From VAZQ01 sp963835165 (lineage in GTDB: Bacteria; Pseudomonadota; Alphaproteobacteria; Rhizobiales; Xanthobacteraceae): 64,000 nt of DNA. Made by a program: the position numbers and the translations under genes. Where the stretch lies: positions 1 to 64,000 of the forward strand of contig CAWIGD010000052.1 in NCBI GenBank assembly GCA_963835165.1, written 5' to 3'. Shown here piece after piece: positions 15,959 to 25,521 of this stretch; the stretch's first letter is position 1; each line of letters opens with the position of its first letter. The notes below the pieces were generated by a model. The model searched no databases and had not been told where the DNA came from. It saw only the letters and a list, made by a program, of their open reading frames with translations.

Positions 15959-18357
15959 TGCATGCCCCTTCCAGCACCGGGTTTGGCGTCGGCGCCTCGC
16001 TGCTGCGCAAGGAAGACGCGCGCCACTTGCACGGCCGCGGACAGTTCGTGTCCGACGTCAGGCTGGCGAACACGCAGGACGTCGCTTTTGTCCGCAGCCC
16101 GCACGCGCATGCCCGCATCAAGAGCATCACCATCCCGCCCGACGCCGAGGGACGCGTCTTCACCGCGCGCGACCTGCCACGCCTTGCCGAGATGCGGGCG
16201 GTGCCGCAGGTGAACGGGTTCAAGGTATCGGGCTATCCCCCGCTGGCAACGCAAAAGGTCCGCTATGTCGGCGACGCCATCGCCGCATGCATGGCGCCGA
16301 CCCGCGCCGAAGCGGAGGACCTCGCCAATTCGGTGAACGTCGATTTCGAGGTGCTGCCGGCAGTCATCGACGCGGCCGCCGCGCTGACCACGACGCCCAG
16401 CCTGGTGCACGAGAGCTGGGCGAACAACCTGTTCATCGAGCGGGTATTCCAGGAGGGCAACCTCGACGAGGTGGCCCGCACGGCCGACGTGGTGGTGCGC
16501 CGGACCTATCGCATGAACCGGCATGTCGCGGTGCCGCTCGAGGGGCGCGCGGTGCTGGCCTATCGCGACCATCGGCTGGACGAGCTCGTCGTCTACACCT
16601 CGACCCAGGTGCCGCACATCATCCGGCTGGGGTTGTCCGAGGTGCTCGGGCTCGAGGAGCGGAACATTCGCGTCATCGCGCCCGACGTGGGCGGTGGTTT
16701 CGGGTCGAAGGCGCGGTTGTCGCCGGAAGAGGCGGCGATCGCCGCGCTCGCGCTCGAGCTCGATCATCCCGTGCGCTGGGTCGAGGATCGCGGCGAGCAT
16801 TTCCTGGCGTCGACTCACACCCGGGACCACCATTATCGCGTCACTGCCTATGCCGACGCGCGCGGACGGTTGCTGGGCATCGACGTGGAGCTGATCGTCG
16901 ACGGCGGCGCCTATGCGATGTGGCCGAACGGACCGTTCCTGGAAACCGGGATGGCCGCGCGCAACCTTCCGGGGCCGTACAACATCCGCAACTACCGTGT
17001 GAAGACCTACACCGTCGCCACCAACAAGTCTCCGATCGGTCCTTATCGCGGCGTCGGACGCCCGGGCGCCTGCTTTGCGATCGAGCGCACCATCGACGAG
17101 GTGGCGCATGCGGTCGGACGCGACCCGCTCGAGGTGCGCATGGAGAACATGGTCACCTCCACGCAGATGCCCTACACCACGATCGCCAATCTCAAGTTCG
17201 ACAACGGCGACTATCCCGCCGCGGTCAAGCTCTGCGCCGAGGCGATCGATCTCCCCGCCATTCGCGCGCGGCAGCAGCGGGGCGAGACCGATGGCCGGCT
17301 GATCGGCGTGGGGTTTGCCTGCTATTCGGAACAGACCGGCCACGGCTGCGGCGAATGGGTGAGCCGCGGCAGCCCGTTCATCCCGGGCTACGAGAGCTGC
17401 ACCGCGCAACTGATGCCCGACGGCACGCTGGTGCTGCTGGTCGGTATCCAGTCGCATGGCCAGGGCCTCGAGACCACGCTTGCGCAGATCGCGCACCAAG
17501 AACTCGGCATTGATCCCGCCAAGATCTCGGTCCGTCATGGCGACACCGGGCTCTCGCCATTCGGCATGGGGACGATCGCCTCGCGCAGCATCGTCATGGC
17601 CGGCGGCGCTGTCGCTCATACCAGCAGGCTGCTGCGGGAGAAAATCCTGAAGATCGGCGCGCATCTGCTGCAATGCGACCCCGCCGATGTGCGGTGCGCC
17701 GGCGGCAAGATCGTCGGCCGCAGCGGCGCCGTCGGCATGGACGAGGTGGCCCGCGTCGCCCATCTGCGCATGGAGGCGCTGCCGCAGGGGGTCGAGCCGC
17801 TCTTGACCGTCACCTCGACTTATCAGCCCGGGATCGACACCGGGGTCTACTCATACGCCACCCATGCTGCGGTGGTGGCGGTCGATCCGGCGACCGGCCT
17901 GATCGAGCTTCTTGATTTCGCGGTGGCGGAAGATTGCGGCACCATGATCAATCCGATGATCGTCGAAGGCCAGGTGCGCGGCGGCGTCGTTCAGGGCATC
18001 GGCACCGCGCTTTACGAAGAAATCCCCTATGACGAGCAGGGCCAACCGCTCGCCGGTACGTTCGCCGATTACCTCGTTCCCGGTGCCGCGGAAATGCCGG
18101 CGATCAAGATCGTGCATCTGCATACGCCCACGCCGTACACCGAGTATGGCGTCAAGGGGATGGGCGAAGGCGGCGCCATCGCGCCCCCGGCGGCGATCGC
18201 CAATGCCGTTCGCGACGCGCTGGTGTCCCTGGGCGCGGAAGTGAACGAGACGCCGCTGACGCCGCGCCGCGTGCTCGCCGCGATCCGGCAGGCACAGGCG
18301 AAGACACGCAGTCGAACGAGCGAGCCGGGAGTGAATGCTGGTGCGGATCGCTCGTAA
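15955..18357 (+). CDS. Molybdopterin-binding subunit of xanthine dehydrogenase-family hydroxylase
   Basis: This 800-residue large subunit binds the molybdenum-molybdopterin cytosine dinucleotide cofactor. VGGGFGSK and GPYRGVGRPGACFAIER are the cofactor-contacting motifs. The catalytic Glu is in VKGMGEGGAIAPP (residue 738). The active-site loop has GPYRGVGRPG rather than the AYxCSFR loop of form I aerobic CO dehydrogenase, so CO oxidation is not supported. ATG 15955 overlaps the upstream stop (ATGA). The enzyme is probably cytoplasmic, as no Tat signal is present, unlike the IorB-like proteins further right. The likely role is hydroxylation of an aromatic N-heterocycle or related substrate, by inference. 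Confidence 0.92.
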   Translation: MMHAPSSTGFGVGASLLRKEDARHLHGRGQFVSDVRLANTQDVAFVRSPHAHARIKSITIPPDAEGRVFTARDLPRLAEMRAVPQVNGFKVSGYPPLATQKVRYVGDAIAACMAPTRAEAEDLANSVNVDFEVLPAVIDAAAALTTTPSLVHESWANNLFIERVFQEGNLDEVARTADVVVRRTYRMNRHVAVPLEGRAVLAYRDHRLDELVVYTSTQVPHIIRLGLSEVLGLEERNIRVIAPDVGGGFGSKARLSPEEAAIAALALELDHPVRWVEDRGEHFLASTHTRDHHYRVTAYADARGRLLGIDVELIVDGGAYAMWPNGPFLETGMAARNLPGPYNIRNYRVKTYTVATNKSPIGPYRGVGRPGACFAIERTIDEVAHAVGRDPLEVRMENMVTSTQMPYTTIANLKFDNGDYPAAVKLCAEAIDLPAIRARQQRGETDGRLIGVGFACYSEQTGHGCGEWVSRGSPFIPGYESCTAQLMPDGTLVLLVGIQSHGQGLETTLAQIAHQELGIDPAKISVRHGDTGLSPFGMGTIASRSIVMAGGAVAHTSRLLREKILKIGAHLLQCDPADVRCAGGKIVGRSGAVGMDEVARVAHLRMEALPQGVEPLLTVTSTYQPGIDTGVYSYATHAAVVAVDPATGLIELLDFAVAEDCGTMINPMIVEGQVRGGVVQGIGTALYEEIPYDEQGQPLAGTFADYLVPGAAEMPAIKIVHLHTPTPYTEYGVKGMGEGGAIAPPAAIANAVRDALVSLGAEVNETPLTPRRVLAAIRQAQAKTRSRTSEPGVNAGADRS

Positions 18358-18464
18358 CTGCTGCCACGACCTCGGTATGCTCCCACCCGCGCTCGCGGGG
18401 GAGGGGACGCAGGAGCCGGTCGGCCGGATCCCGCGGCAACAGCCAAAGTCAGCAGAGGTGTTCC

Positions 18465-19649
18465 CTACACTGGGAAATTCTCCAGCAGGTCGACCGGGTC
18501 GCCGTAGCGTTCCGCTGCTGCCACCACCTGCGGATCCCGCAGCGCCATGAGAAATCCCTTGTCGATCACGGTGCGGTTGCCGGCCGTGACCGTGGTATCG
18601 AAGGTGACCATGTCCATGTGGACGTGCGGCTCCTCCCAATACGGCATGACGCGCCGCAGGTACTCGGACTCCTTGAGTCCGTTGACGCCGAAATGCAGCG
18701 CCCCGGGCGAGTTCGGGCCGGCGGGATAGATGTCGAAGCGCGGTGCCTTGGGATTGTGGCCGCAGCCGAGCTCTTCGAGCGTGCCACCGACGATGAAGCG
18801 CAGCACTTCCGCCTCTTCGCTGCGGCCGTGAACGGCGCGCACCCGCCCGTTCTCGAACTCGACCCCGATCTTCTCCTCGAACGGCTTGTCGAATCCCACC
18901 GCCCATTGCGGATAGAGAATGCCGTTGACCGGCATATGCGCGGCGTGATCGCCGCCGACCATCTTGAGCTCGTAGAGGTTGGGCCCATGGGTGGGGAGGT
19001 AATGGATGTAGCAGCCGTCCTCGTCGGCGACGTTGTGCCCGCGCCAGCGGTTGTCCTTCTTCATGATGGCGCGCATCTCTTCGGTGAAGTTCACCACGAT
19101 GTCGGTGCCGCGCTCGTCCGTGAACCGCAGGTCGAAATTGCCCTTGTCGGGATAGGCGCGCGAGGAGGCACGGATGATCTCGCCGAGGACGTCGAGCGGA
19201 AAGCGCGCCTGCGGCGTGTTCAGGAGATCGAGATTGCGGAAGAACGTGATCTTGACCCAGCGCTGCCCCTTCTTGCGCCGCAGATTGATGCAGAAGGGAT
19301 CGATGACGGAAGCAAACCACGTGGAGACGACGAAGGTCGCGCGCTCGATCAGCGCCTTTGCTTCCTCCGGGACCTCCATGAGCCGCGTCGAGGCGCCCAT
19401 ATAGGACGTGAAGGTCGCGCCGCGCGCCTTGGCGACCCCATAGACCGCCTGCAGCACGCGCGGGTCGAGCAGCGGATCGGTGAGCATGACGACATGATCG
19501 CCGGGCTTGATCGCCATGACCTTGTGAAAGTTGTCGGCGCCCTGGACATAGCTCGACGTCTCGGCCTTGGGATATTCCACCGGATGCGGCAGGCCGCGGC
19601 GCGTTTTCGATTTGAGGATGTCGGAAACCGAGTTCGGAATCAGGGCCAT
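18465..19649 (-). CDS. M29/NicX-like metalloprotein (aminopeptidase or ring-cleavage type)
   Basis: This 394-residue protein resembles the M29 leucyl aminopeptidase fold and its relative 2,5-dihydroxypyridine 5,6-dioxygenase (NicX). The recognisable parts are IGVEFENGRVRAVHGRSEEAE, ELGCGHNPKAP with H298, and PHVHMDMVTFD with H344 and D346. In NicX-like proteins a similar His and HxD arrangement binds Fe(II), so these are candidate metal ligands. ATG 19649 is chosen because GGAGG precedes it by five bases; the GTG at 19661 is part of that region. It faces a Bug receptor gene across about 200 bases and follows the molybdenum hydroxylase in convergent orientation. Peptidase versus ring-cleaving dioxygenase is unresolved. 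Confidence 0.7.
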   Translation of the reverse strand: MALIPNSVSDILKSKTRRGLPHPVEYPKAETSSYVQGADNFHKVMAIKPGDHVVMLTDPLLDPRVLQAVYGVAKARGATFTSYMGASTRLMEVPEEAKALIERATFVVSTWFASVIDPFCINLRRKKGQRWVKITFFRNLDLLNTPQARFPLDVLGEIIRASSRAYPDKGNFDLRFTDERGTDIVVNFTEEMRAIMKKDNRWRGHNVADEDGCYIHYLPTHGPNLYELKMVGGDHAAHMPVNGILYPQWAVGFDKPFEEKIGVEFENGRVRAVHGRSEEAEVLRFIVGGTLEELGCGHNPKAPRFDIYPAGPNSPGALHFGVNGLKESEYLRRVMPYWEEPHVHMDMVTFDTTVTAGNRTVIDKGFLMALRDPQVVAAAERYGDPVDLLENFPV

Positions 19650-19848
19650 ATTCTCCTCCACGAGATCGGGCGCGAAATTGGTCGCGAGTTGGACTCGAGC
19701 GATCGCGCCGCTATTGCCAGCAGTCTAGGGCATTTTCCGAGGAGGGGTCGATAGGGTCGGTCGCTCGCGCGCACTTGTGCTCTTCATCCGCGCTGTAGCA
19801 TGATCCGCGGACCGCTCGTGCGCGCCTGGGTTGCGAAATAGAAAGCGG

Positions 19849-20895
19849 ATGATGACTGGGAGAGTAAAGCTCCGGAGCTTTGTTTCGGCTGCGCTCGGCG
19901 CGAGCTTGCTCGCCGTGCTGCCGGCGCCCGCGGTGGCTGAATCGGCGGCGGCATTCTTCCAAGGAAAGCAGGTGCGCTTCTACACGATGGGCAGCCCGGG
20001 CGGCGGCTACGACACCTATATGCGCGCCCTGATCCCGCATCTGGAGCGAAAGCTCGGGGCCAGGATGCTGCCGACCAACGAACCCGGCGCCGGCGGACTG
20101 ATCGCGGTGAACCGCACCGTCAACGCCCCTCCCGACGGGCTGACCATCCTGCTCGTCGGCGGGGAGACGCTGGTGACGGCGCAACTCTATGATGCGCCGG
20201 GCGTCAACTACGACGTGCGCAAGCTCGCCTGGCTGGCGCGGGTGAGCAGCGAGGCCAAGGTCGCGCTGCTCGGGCCGAAATCTCCCTACGCTGGCGTCGC
20301 GGACCTCGTGAAGAGCGTTACCCCGGTGACCTGGGCGGGTTCGAGCAAGATCGATGGCAATACCGATTTCACCGCCATCATGGCCCACGCGCTCGGCATG
20401 AAGAGCAAGATGATCGTCGGCTACAAGGGCACCGGCGACATGAATCTCGCCATCCAGCGGGGCGAAGTGGACGGCCGGGTCGTGTCGGAGGAATCCGCCG
20501 CCTTGTACGGGCCGAGCAATGGCATGCGGGTGGTGGCCGTGCTCGCGCGAACGCGCGTCGAGCAGTTCCCTGACGCGCCGACCCTGTTCGAGAGCGCGAA
20601 GCTCGCGCCGGCGCAAGCACGCCTGATCGACTGGCGCGCCAGTATCGCCGGCCTCGGCCGCGTGATGGTGGTCACGCCGGGCACGCCGCCGGAGCGCGTC
20701 GATCTGCTGCAGAAGACCTTGGCGGAGATCATCCGCGATCCGGCATTCGTCGCCGAGGCGAAAAAGCTCAGCCTCTCGGCCAACCATGCCGGCGCCGACG
20801 AGGTCCGCGCGACGGTCGAGCAGGCCATGACCTTGCTCGACAAGGCGGGCCTCGCCGAGATTCGCCAGATCGCGCTTGAGCGCTACTATCAATAA
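19849..20895 (+). CDS. Bug/TctC-family periplasmic receptor
   Basis: This 348-residue tripartite-tricarboxylate-transport type receptor has a Sec signal peptide (KLRSFVSAALGASLLAVLPAPAVAE). The mature part shows the Bug hallmarks MGSPGGGYDTYMRAL, NEPGAGGLIAVN and the APPDGLTI strand. No TctA or TctB membrane genes are in the window, as is common for orphan Bug proteins. ATG 19849 is preferred over the TTG at 19831. It starts a plus-strand run with the VOC gene 25 bases downstream. The ligand is probably a small carboxylate or heteroaromatic acid. Confidence 0.85.
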   Translation: MMTGRVKLRSFVSAALGASLLAVLPAPAVAESAAAFFQGKQVRFYTMGSPGGGYDTYMRALIPHLERKLGARMLPTNEPGAGGLIAVNRTVNAPPDGLTILLVGGETLVTAQLYDAPGVNYDVRKLAWLARVSSEAKVALLGPKSPYAGVADLVKSVTPVTWAGSSKIDGNTDFTAIMAHALGMKSKMIVGYKGTGDMNLAIQRGEVDGRVVSEESAALYGPSNGMRVVAVLARTRVEQFPDAPTLFESAKLAPAQARLIDWRASIAGLGRVMVVTPGTPPERVDLLQKTLAEIIRDPAFVAEAKKLSLSANHAGADEVRATVEQAMTLLDKAGLAEIRQIALERYYQ

Positions 20896-20920
20896 CCCCG
20901 GGGATCGCGAGGAGACGACA

Positions 20921-21730
20921 ATGTTCGGGAAGCTCAACCATCTTGCCATAACGAGCGATCACTACACGCTGCTCGGCATGTTCTACCGCGCCGCGTTCGG
21001 TCTGAAGGCGTCGGGCGATACCGCGCGCGAGATCGGTGCGATTTCGGTCGGCGACGGCTATCTCGGGATGACGCTGATCCCCCGCCGCGGCGGTCGCAAG
21101 GCGGGCCTCGATCATTTCGGCATCGAGGTCGAGGACCTCGACAAGGTGCGCGCCAAGGTGGCGAAGAAGTATCCCGACATCGAGATCGTGAAGCGGCCGG
21201 GCAATCGGCCATTCGCCAGCTACAGCGCGCACGATCCCGCGGGCAACTATTTCGACCTGTCGCAGCCGGGACATGAAAACCGCGCCGAGGTCTATGCCAA
21301 GAACGAATGGAAGCAGGACACGACCTTCAGCCATTTCGCGTTGCGCGCGCGCGACGCGCAACGCGTGGCCGATTTCTACGTCGACGTGTTCGAGCTCGAT
21401 GCCCGTAACGCACCGACGGAGGAAGGCGGCTATCACCTGACCGACGGCCGCGTCACGCTCGCCATCCTGCCGTGGAAGATTTCATCCTTCAACGGAGCGG
21501 GCATCGAGCAACCGGGCATGGACCATATCGGCTTTCGTGTGCCCAAGATCGATGCCTTCAAATCCCACATCGACAAGCTCGCCAAGACCAATATTGCGCT
21601 CGCGCCGAAGCCGATCGATTTCGATTCCGAGGGCGCGGCGCGGCTGGCCTTGCTGAAGAAATGCTCGCACGGCGGCTTCCAGCTCGCGGACCCCGACGGC
21701 ACGCTGATCGACGTCGAGGAAGACCACTGA
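20921..21730 (+). CDS. Two-domain VOC (glyoxalase/dioxygenase-type) protein
   Basis: This 269-residue protein is built of two vicinal-oxygen-chelate modules, the length and layout of extradiol dioxygenases. Candidate metal ligands are His in the FSHFALRA strand, His in the GMDHIGFRV strand and the acidic end DPDGTLIDVEED. The first module repeats the pattern (LNHLAITSDH, LDHFGIEVED, DPAGNYFDL). ATG 20921 has GAGGAGA upstream. It follows the Bug receptor by 25 bases and is probably in its operon. An extradiol ring-cleavage role is inferred; a glyoxalase-like lyase is the alternative. Confidence 0.75.
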   Translation: MFGKLNHLAITSDHYTLLGMFYRAAFGLKASGDTAREIGAISVGDGYLGMTLIPRRGGRKAGLDHFGIEVEDLDKVRAKVAKKYPDIEIVKRPGNRPFASYSAHDPAGNYFDLSQPGHENRAEVYAKNEWKQDTTFSHFALRARDAQRVADFYVDVFELDARNAPTEEGGYHLTDGRVTLAILPWKISSFNGAGIEQPGMDHIGFRVPKIDAFKSHIDKLAKTNIALAPKPIDFDSEGAARLALLKKCSHGGFQLADPDGTLIDVEEDH

Positions 21731-21883
21731 TCCGAACGGCAGGCCGCGAGCGCAGGTTGGGGTTGCGCGGCCCGTGCGCCTGCGGCTCTCGCGGTGCCCT
21801 TGTCTCCGCGCGTAACCCGTCATTGCGGCGGCGCGCGCTCGCGACCCGCCGCGCGAACCCAGCCTGCGAGCCGCACCCCGATT

Positions 21884-23407
21884 TCAGCCCAGCAAATTCA
21901 TCTGGAAGCCGGCGCGGCGCACGACCGCGTCGCGCGCCTCCTCGACCACGCGCAACACCCTCGCCGCATCGACGCCCACGAGGTTGCCCCGCCACTTCTT
22001 GACCTTGCCCGCGATGAATACGGTATCGACGTTGCTCGGGTTCATGACATTGACGACCGCACCGGGTGCGTTGTTGAGCGGCCACACGTTGAGGCGGTCG
22101 GCCGTGAGCAGGACGATATCGGCTTCCTTTCCCGGCGTGAGCGTGCCGACCTTGCTCTCGAGACCGGCGCAGCGGGCGCCTTCGATGGTGGCGAATTCGA
22201 GCACGTCGCGGCATGTGAGCAGCGGCGGCAGGTTCTGCTCGCCGCCGCGGGCGCGCTGCAGCAGCATCAGCCGCTGGAGCGTGAAGGCCGTGCGCATGAT
22301 GGTAAAGGGATCCTGCGCCATGGTGGCATCGACGTCGGAGCTCAGGCTCGGACGGATGCCGTGGTCGAGCGCAGCCTGGATCGGCGGCAGGCCGTGGCCC
22401 ATCGCCATCTCGATCGGAGCGGCGATGGAGATCTGGGCGCCGGTGTCCTTGAGCAGGCGCCATGCCGTGTCGCTCAAATGGGTGCAGTGGATGTATTCAT
22501 CGCCCGGCCGCAGCAGCCCGGCGCGCCCAAGCTCGAGCAGCGTGCGCTCGGTGTTGTTGCTCACACCGTGGCAGACGGTGCGCACGCCGACCTCGCGCGC
22601 ATAGGCGAAGACCTTGGCGTCGAGAACAGCACCCAGCGCCAGCGTCAGCAGCTGGTCCTGCGAGCTGAAATAGGTCCGCTGCAGCCGCACGATATCCTGC
22701 GGGTAGCGCATGTCGGGTCCGCTGCCGCGCCAGTAGGCGTAGACCGCGCGGATGCCGGATTCCTGCAGCGCCCGAATGCAGGCGTCGCTGTGCTCCGGCG
22801 TGTGCGAGACCTGCGACGTATCGACCGCCGTGGTGGTGCCCATGTCGATCATGCCGAGCGCGGTGACCAGCACGCCGGCATAGGCATCCGCGGGCGCATA
22901 GGCCGGCGTGAGCGTGTTGCCGATGTCGCGGCTGTAGTCGGGATTGAGCAGGCCGTTGGTGAGGATGCTGCGCAGCAGGCCCTGGTAGAAATGGTGGTGC
23001 GTGTCGATGAAGCCGGGGACCACAACGCGGTTGGTAGCGTCGATCACCGCCGCATCGTCGCCTGAAACGGAGATGTTCGGCCGGACCTCGCGGATCTTGC
23101 CGTTCTCGATCAGCACATCCGCCTGCGCGAAATCGCCAATCCCCCGGTCGAGGGTGAGCACGACACCGCCCCTGAGCAGGATGCGGCGCTGGCCTTGCAC
23201 GCGGGCCAGCAGTCCGTCAGCGTCCGCCGGGCCGGCAGCCTGTGCCCGCGCGCCGCCCGAAAGGAACGGAGCTGCGGCCGCACCGGCCGCGAGTCCTGCG
23301 CTCGCAGCCAGCAGGGCGCGGCGGGACGGCGCCGGCGCGGATGATGCCTTCGGCGCGCAGCAGCAGGCAGCGGGCGTGGTTGGCTTTGTCGGGTGGTGAT
23401 GACGCAT
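21884..23407 (-). CDS. Tat-exported amidohydrolase (TRZ/ATZ or cytosine deaminase type)
   Basis: This 507-residue amidohydrolase has a twin-arginine leader (SRRALLAASAGLAAGAAAAPFL), so it is predicted periplasmic. The metal-binding motif VVPGFIDTHHHF, a His in VCHGVSN, His in IHCTHLSD and the SLSSDVDA aspartate follow the one-metal pattern of deaminases and chlorohydrolases (TRZ/ATZ-like). The neighbourhood of a VOC dioxygenase and a hydratase suggests removal of an amino or amide group from a heterocycle. It lies on the minus strand, divergent from the HpaH-type hydratase gene. Confidence 0.82.
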   Translation of the reverse strand: MRHHHPTKPTTPAACCCAPKASSAPAPSRRALLAASAGLAAGAAAAPFLSGGARAQAAGPADADGLLARVQGQRRILLRGGVVLTLDRGIGDFAQADVLIENGKIREVRPNISVSGDDAAVIDATNRVVVPGFIDTHHHFYQGLLRSILTNGLLNPDYSRDIGNTLTPAYAPADAYAGVLVTALGMIDMGTTTAVDTSQVSHTPEHSDACIRALQESGIRAVYAYWRGSGPDMRYPQDIVRLQRTYFSSQDQLLTLALGAVLDAKVFAYAREVGVRTVCHGVSNNTERTLLELGRAGLLRPGDEYIHCTHLSDTAWRLLKDTGAQISIAAPIEMAMGHGLPPIQAALDHGIRPSLSSDVDATMAQDPFTIMRTAFTLQRLMLLQRARGGEQNLPPLLTCRDVLEFATIEGARCAGLESKVGTLTPGKEADIVLLTADRLNVWPLNNAPGAVVNVMNPSNVDTVFIAGKVKKWRGNLVGVDAARVLRVVEEARDAVVRRAGFQMNLLG

Positions 23408-23556
23408 TGCAGTTTTCCTCCTGGCGTCGCGTATCGGCTGGCTCCGTGCACGGGCCGTTGCCGGGGCGCTATGCAGTGCGCCGTTTCGCGCTAGACTACC
23501 ATCCGCGAGGATAATCCATCACGCGCCGGGACAAACCGTCGCCCCAAGGAGACATC

Positions 23557-24339
23557 ATGTTGTCCGATGCCGACCGCAAGAAAGCCGCCGACATTCTGAT
23601 GAGTGCGGAAAAGGAGCGCAAACAGGCGGTCCAGCTTTCGAAGACCTGGCCGGACATCACCATCGAGGACTCCTATGCGATCTCCACCGAGGTGGCCAAG
23701 CGCAAGATCGCGGCCGGGGCGAAGCTGATCGGGCACAAGGTCGGGCTCACCTCGAAAGCCATGCAGCGCTCCTCGCAGATCGACGAGCCGGACTACGGGC
23801 ATCTGCTCGACGACATGATGATCGCGGACGGCGCCAAGATCCCGCATGCGAATTATTGCCGGCCGCGGGTGGAGATCGAGCTTGCCTTCATCATGGGCAA
23901 GCCGCTGAAGGGACCGGGCGTGGGGCTGGCCGAGGTGCTGCGCGCCACCGAATACGTCGTTCCCGCGATCGAGATCGTCGATGCGCGCCTGCAGGATCCG
24001 CGCAAGATTTTCGACACGGTCGCGGACAACGGCGCGGCCGCGGGCATCGCCGTCGGCGGTCGGCCGGTCGGTCCGCTCGACGTCGATCTGCGCTGGGTCG
24101 GGGGCATCATGTACAAGAACTCCGAGATCGAGGAGACCGGCGTCGCCGCCGGTGTGCTCGGCCATCCCGCGCTCGGCGTCGCTTGGCTCGCCAACAAGCT
24201 CGGCAGCCACGGCGTCACGCTCGAGCCCGGACATCTCGTGCTGGCGGGCTCGTTCACGCGGGTGGTGTTCGCGCAGAAGGGCGATACGCTGCATGCCGAC
24301 TTCGGCCCGCTCGGCGGCATCGCCGTGCAGTTCGTGTAA
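23557..24339 (+). CDS. hpaH: HpaH-type 2-oxo-hepta-4-ene-1,7-dioate hydratase
   Basis: This 260-residue hydratase adds water to a 2-oxo-alkenoate produced after ring cleavage. KLIGHKVGLTSKAMQRSSQI and the following DEPDYGHLLDDMM motif, the VEIELAF and AIEIVDARL strands and the conserved GHPALGVAWLANKL are characteristic of the HpaH branch of the 2-keto-4-pentenoate hydratase family. ATG has AAGGAGA upstream. It leads a plus-strand pair with the Bug receptor (15 bases). It fits the lower part of the proposed aromatic pathway in this island. Confidence 0.88.
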   Translation: MLSDADRKKAADILMSAEKERKQAVQLSKTWPDITIEDSYAISTEVAKRKIAAGAKLIGHKVGLTSKAMQRSSQIDEPDYGHLLDDMMIADGAKIPHANYCRPRVEIELAFIMGKPLKGPGVGLAEVLRATEYVVPAIEIVDARLQDPRKIFDTVADNGAAAGIAVGGRPVGPLDVDLRWVGGIMYKNSEIEETGVAAGVLGHPALGVAWLANKLGSHGVTLEPGHLVLAGSFTRVVFAQKGDTLHADFGPLGGIAVQFV

Positions 24340-24354
24340 CACCCAGAGGCATCG

Positions 24355-25329
24355 ATGCTCCGAAGAATCCTGAGCTGCTTCGCCATCGCGGCATGGCTGC
24401 TGGGCGCCATGCCTGCCATCCGCGCCGCGGACTATCCCACGCGGCCGATCACGCTCGTGGTGGCCTTCACGCCGGGCGGGGCGAGCGACGTGCTCGCCCG
24501 CATCCTCGGAAGGAAGCTGGAACAGATCCTGGGGCAGCCGATCGTCATCGATAACCGGCCGGGCGCCGGCGGGAATGTCGCGGCCGAGGCGGTCGCGCAT
24601 TCCGCTCCCGACGGCTACACGCTGTTCACCGGCAACAATGCCATCCTCGCCACCAACGCCGCGCTCTACAAGAAGATCAATTTCGACCCGGTCGCTGACT
24701 TCGCGCCGATCGGCCTGATCGGCTCGCAAGCCAATATCCTGGTGGTGAACCCGGCGCTGCCGGTCAAGTCCATGGACGAGCTGATCGCGCTCGCCAAGGC
24801 CAATCCCGGCAAGCTCAACTTCGCCTCGTCCGGCCATGGCCTGGCGGCACATCTCGCCGGCGAGTTGTTCAAGGCCGAGGCCCAGATCGACATCGTCCAC
24901 GTGCCCTACAAGGGCGCAGCGCCGGCCCTGCAGGACGTGATCGCTGGCCACGTGCAGATGATGTTCGCCACGGCGTCGTCGGTGGTGCCCCACATCCAGG
25001 ACGGAAAGCTGCGCGCGCTCGCGGTCGCCACGCTCAAGCGCACCGCGGTCTTCCCCGACATCCCGACCATCGACGAACTCGGCATCAAGAATTTCGATGC
25101 CACCAGCTGGCACGGGCTGGTGACGCGGGCGGGCACGCCGCAGGACGTCGTCGCCACGCTCAACCGCGCGCTGATCGCCACCCTGGAAGATCCCGCGGTC
25201 AAGAAATCGCTCGGCGATCTCGGCGTCGACATCATCGGCGGCACCCCGGAGGAGTTCGCGATCTACATCAAGTCCGAGATTCCCAAATGGACCGCGATCA
25301 TCAAGGCGTCGGGCGCCAGGCTGGATTGA
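24355..25329 (+). CDS. Bug/TctC-family periplasmic receptor
   Basis: This 324-residue receptor has a Sec signal peptide (RILSCFAIAAWLLGAMPAIRA) and a complete Bug fold: ITLVVAFTPGGASDVLARI, NRPGAGGNVAAEAVA, SAPDGYTLF and HVPYKGAAPALQDVIAG. It starts 15 bases after the hydratase stop, so the two are co-transcribed. No TctAB membrane components are present nearby. The protein may bind an acid that the same operon degrades, but no ligand is claimed. Confidence 0.88.
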   Translation: MLRRILSCFAIAAWLLGAMPAIRAADYPTRPITLVVAFTPGGASDVLARILGRKLEQILGQPIVIDNRPGAGGNVAAEAVAHSAPDGYTLFTGNNAILATNAALYKKINFDPVADFAPIGLIGSQANILVVNPALPVKSMDELIALAKANPGKLNFASSGHGLAAHLAGELFKAEAQIDIVHVPYKGAAPALQDVIAGHVQMMFATASSVVPHIQDGKLRALAVATLKRTAVFPDIPTIDELGIKNFDATSWHGLVTRAGTPQDVVATLNRALIATLEDPAVKKSLGDLGVDIIGGTPEEFAIYIKSEIPKWTAIIKASGARLD

Positions 25330-25372
25330 TAGTCGAGCCATGACGCCGAAAGTGTACGATACTCTCTTCGTC

Positions 25373-25463
25373 ATTGCCGGGCTTGACCCGGCAATCCATC
25401 CGCCTAGGAAAGCCGATCCGACGCCTTGCGAAAAAGATCGACCCGCGGGTCAAGCCCGCGGGT
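25373..25463. repeat. REP-like palindrome pair
   Basis: Two perfect palindromes sit in opposite orientation: ATTGCCGGG/CCCGGCAAT (25373-25395) and ACCCGCGGG/CCCGCGGGT (25441-25463). Similar GTCAT-flanked palindromes recur at about 32995, 33077, 34227 and 39903. They are typical of short interspersed extragenic repeats in Hyphomicrobiales. Here the pair follows the Bug gene and could act as a terminator. Confidence 0.7.
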
Positions 25464-25521
25464 GACGGCAGGGGTCGGCGAAGGCCAAGCGCAGACACGA
25501 TGCCTGGGATCGAAACCGCAC

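Noticed and set aside
14631..18357. Aerobic CO dehydrogenase (form I)
   Set aside because: Subunit order fits, but the large subunit has GPYRGVGRPG instead of the AYxCSFR active-site loop, so CO oxidation is not supported.
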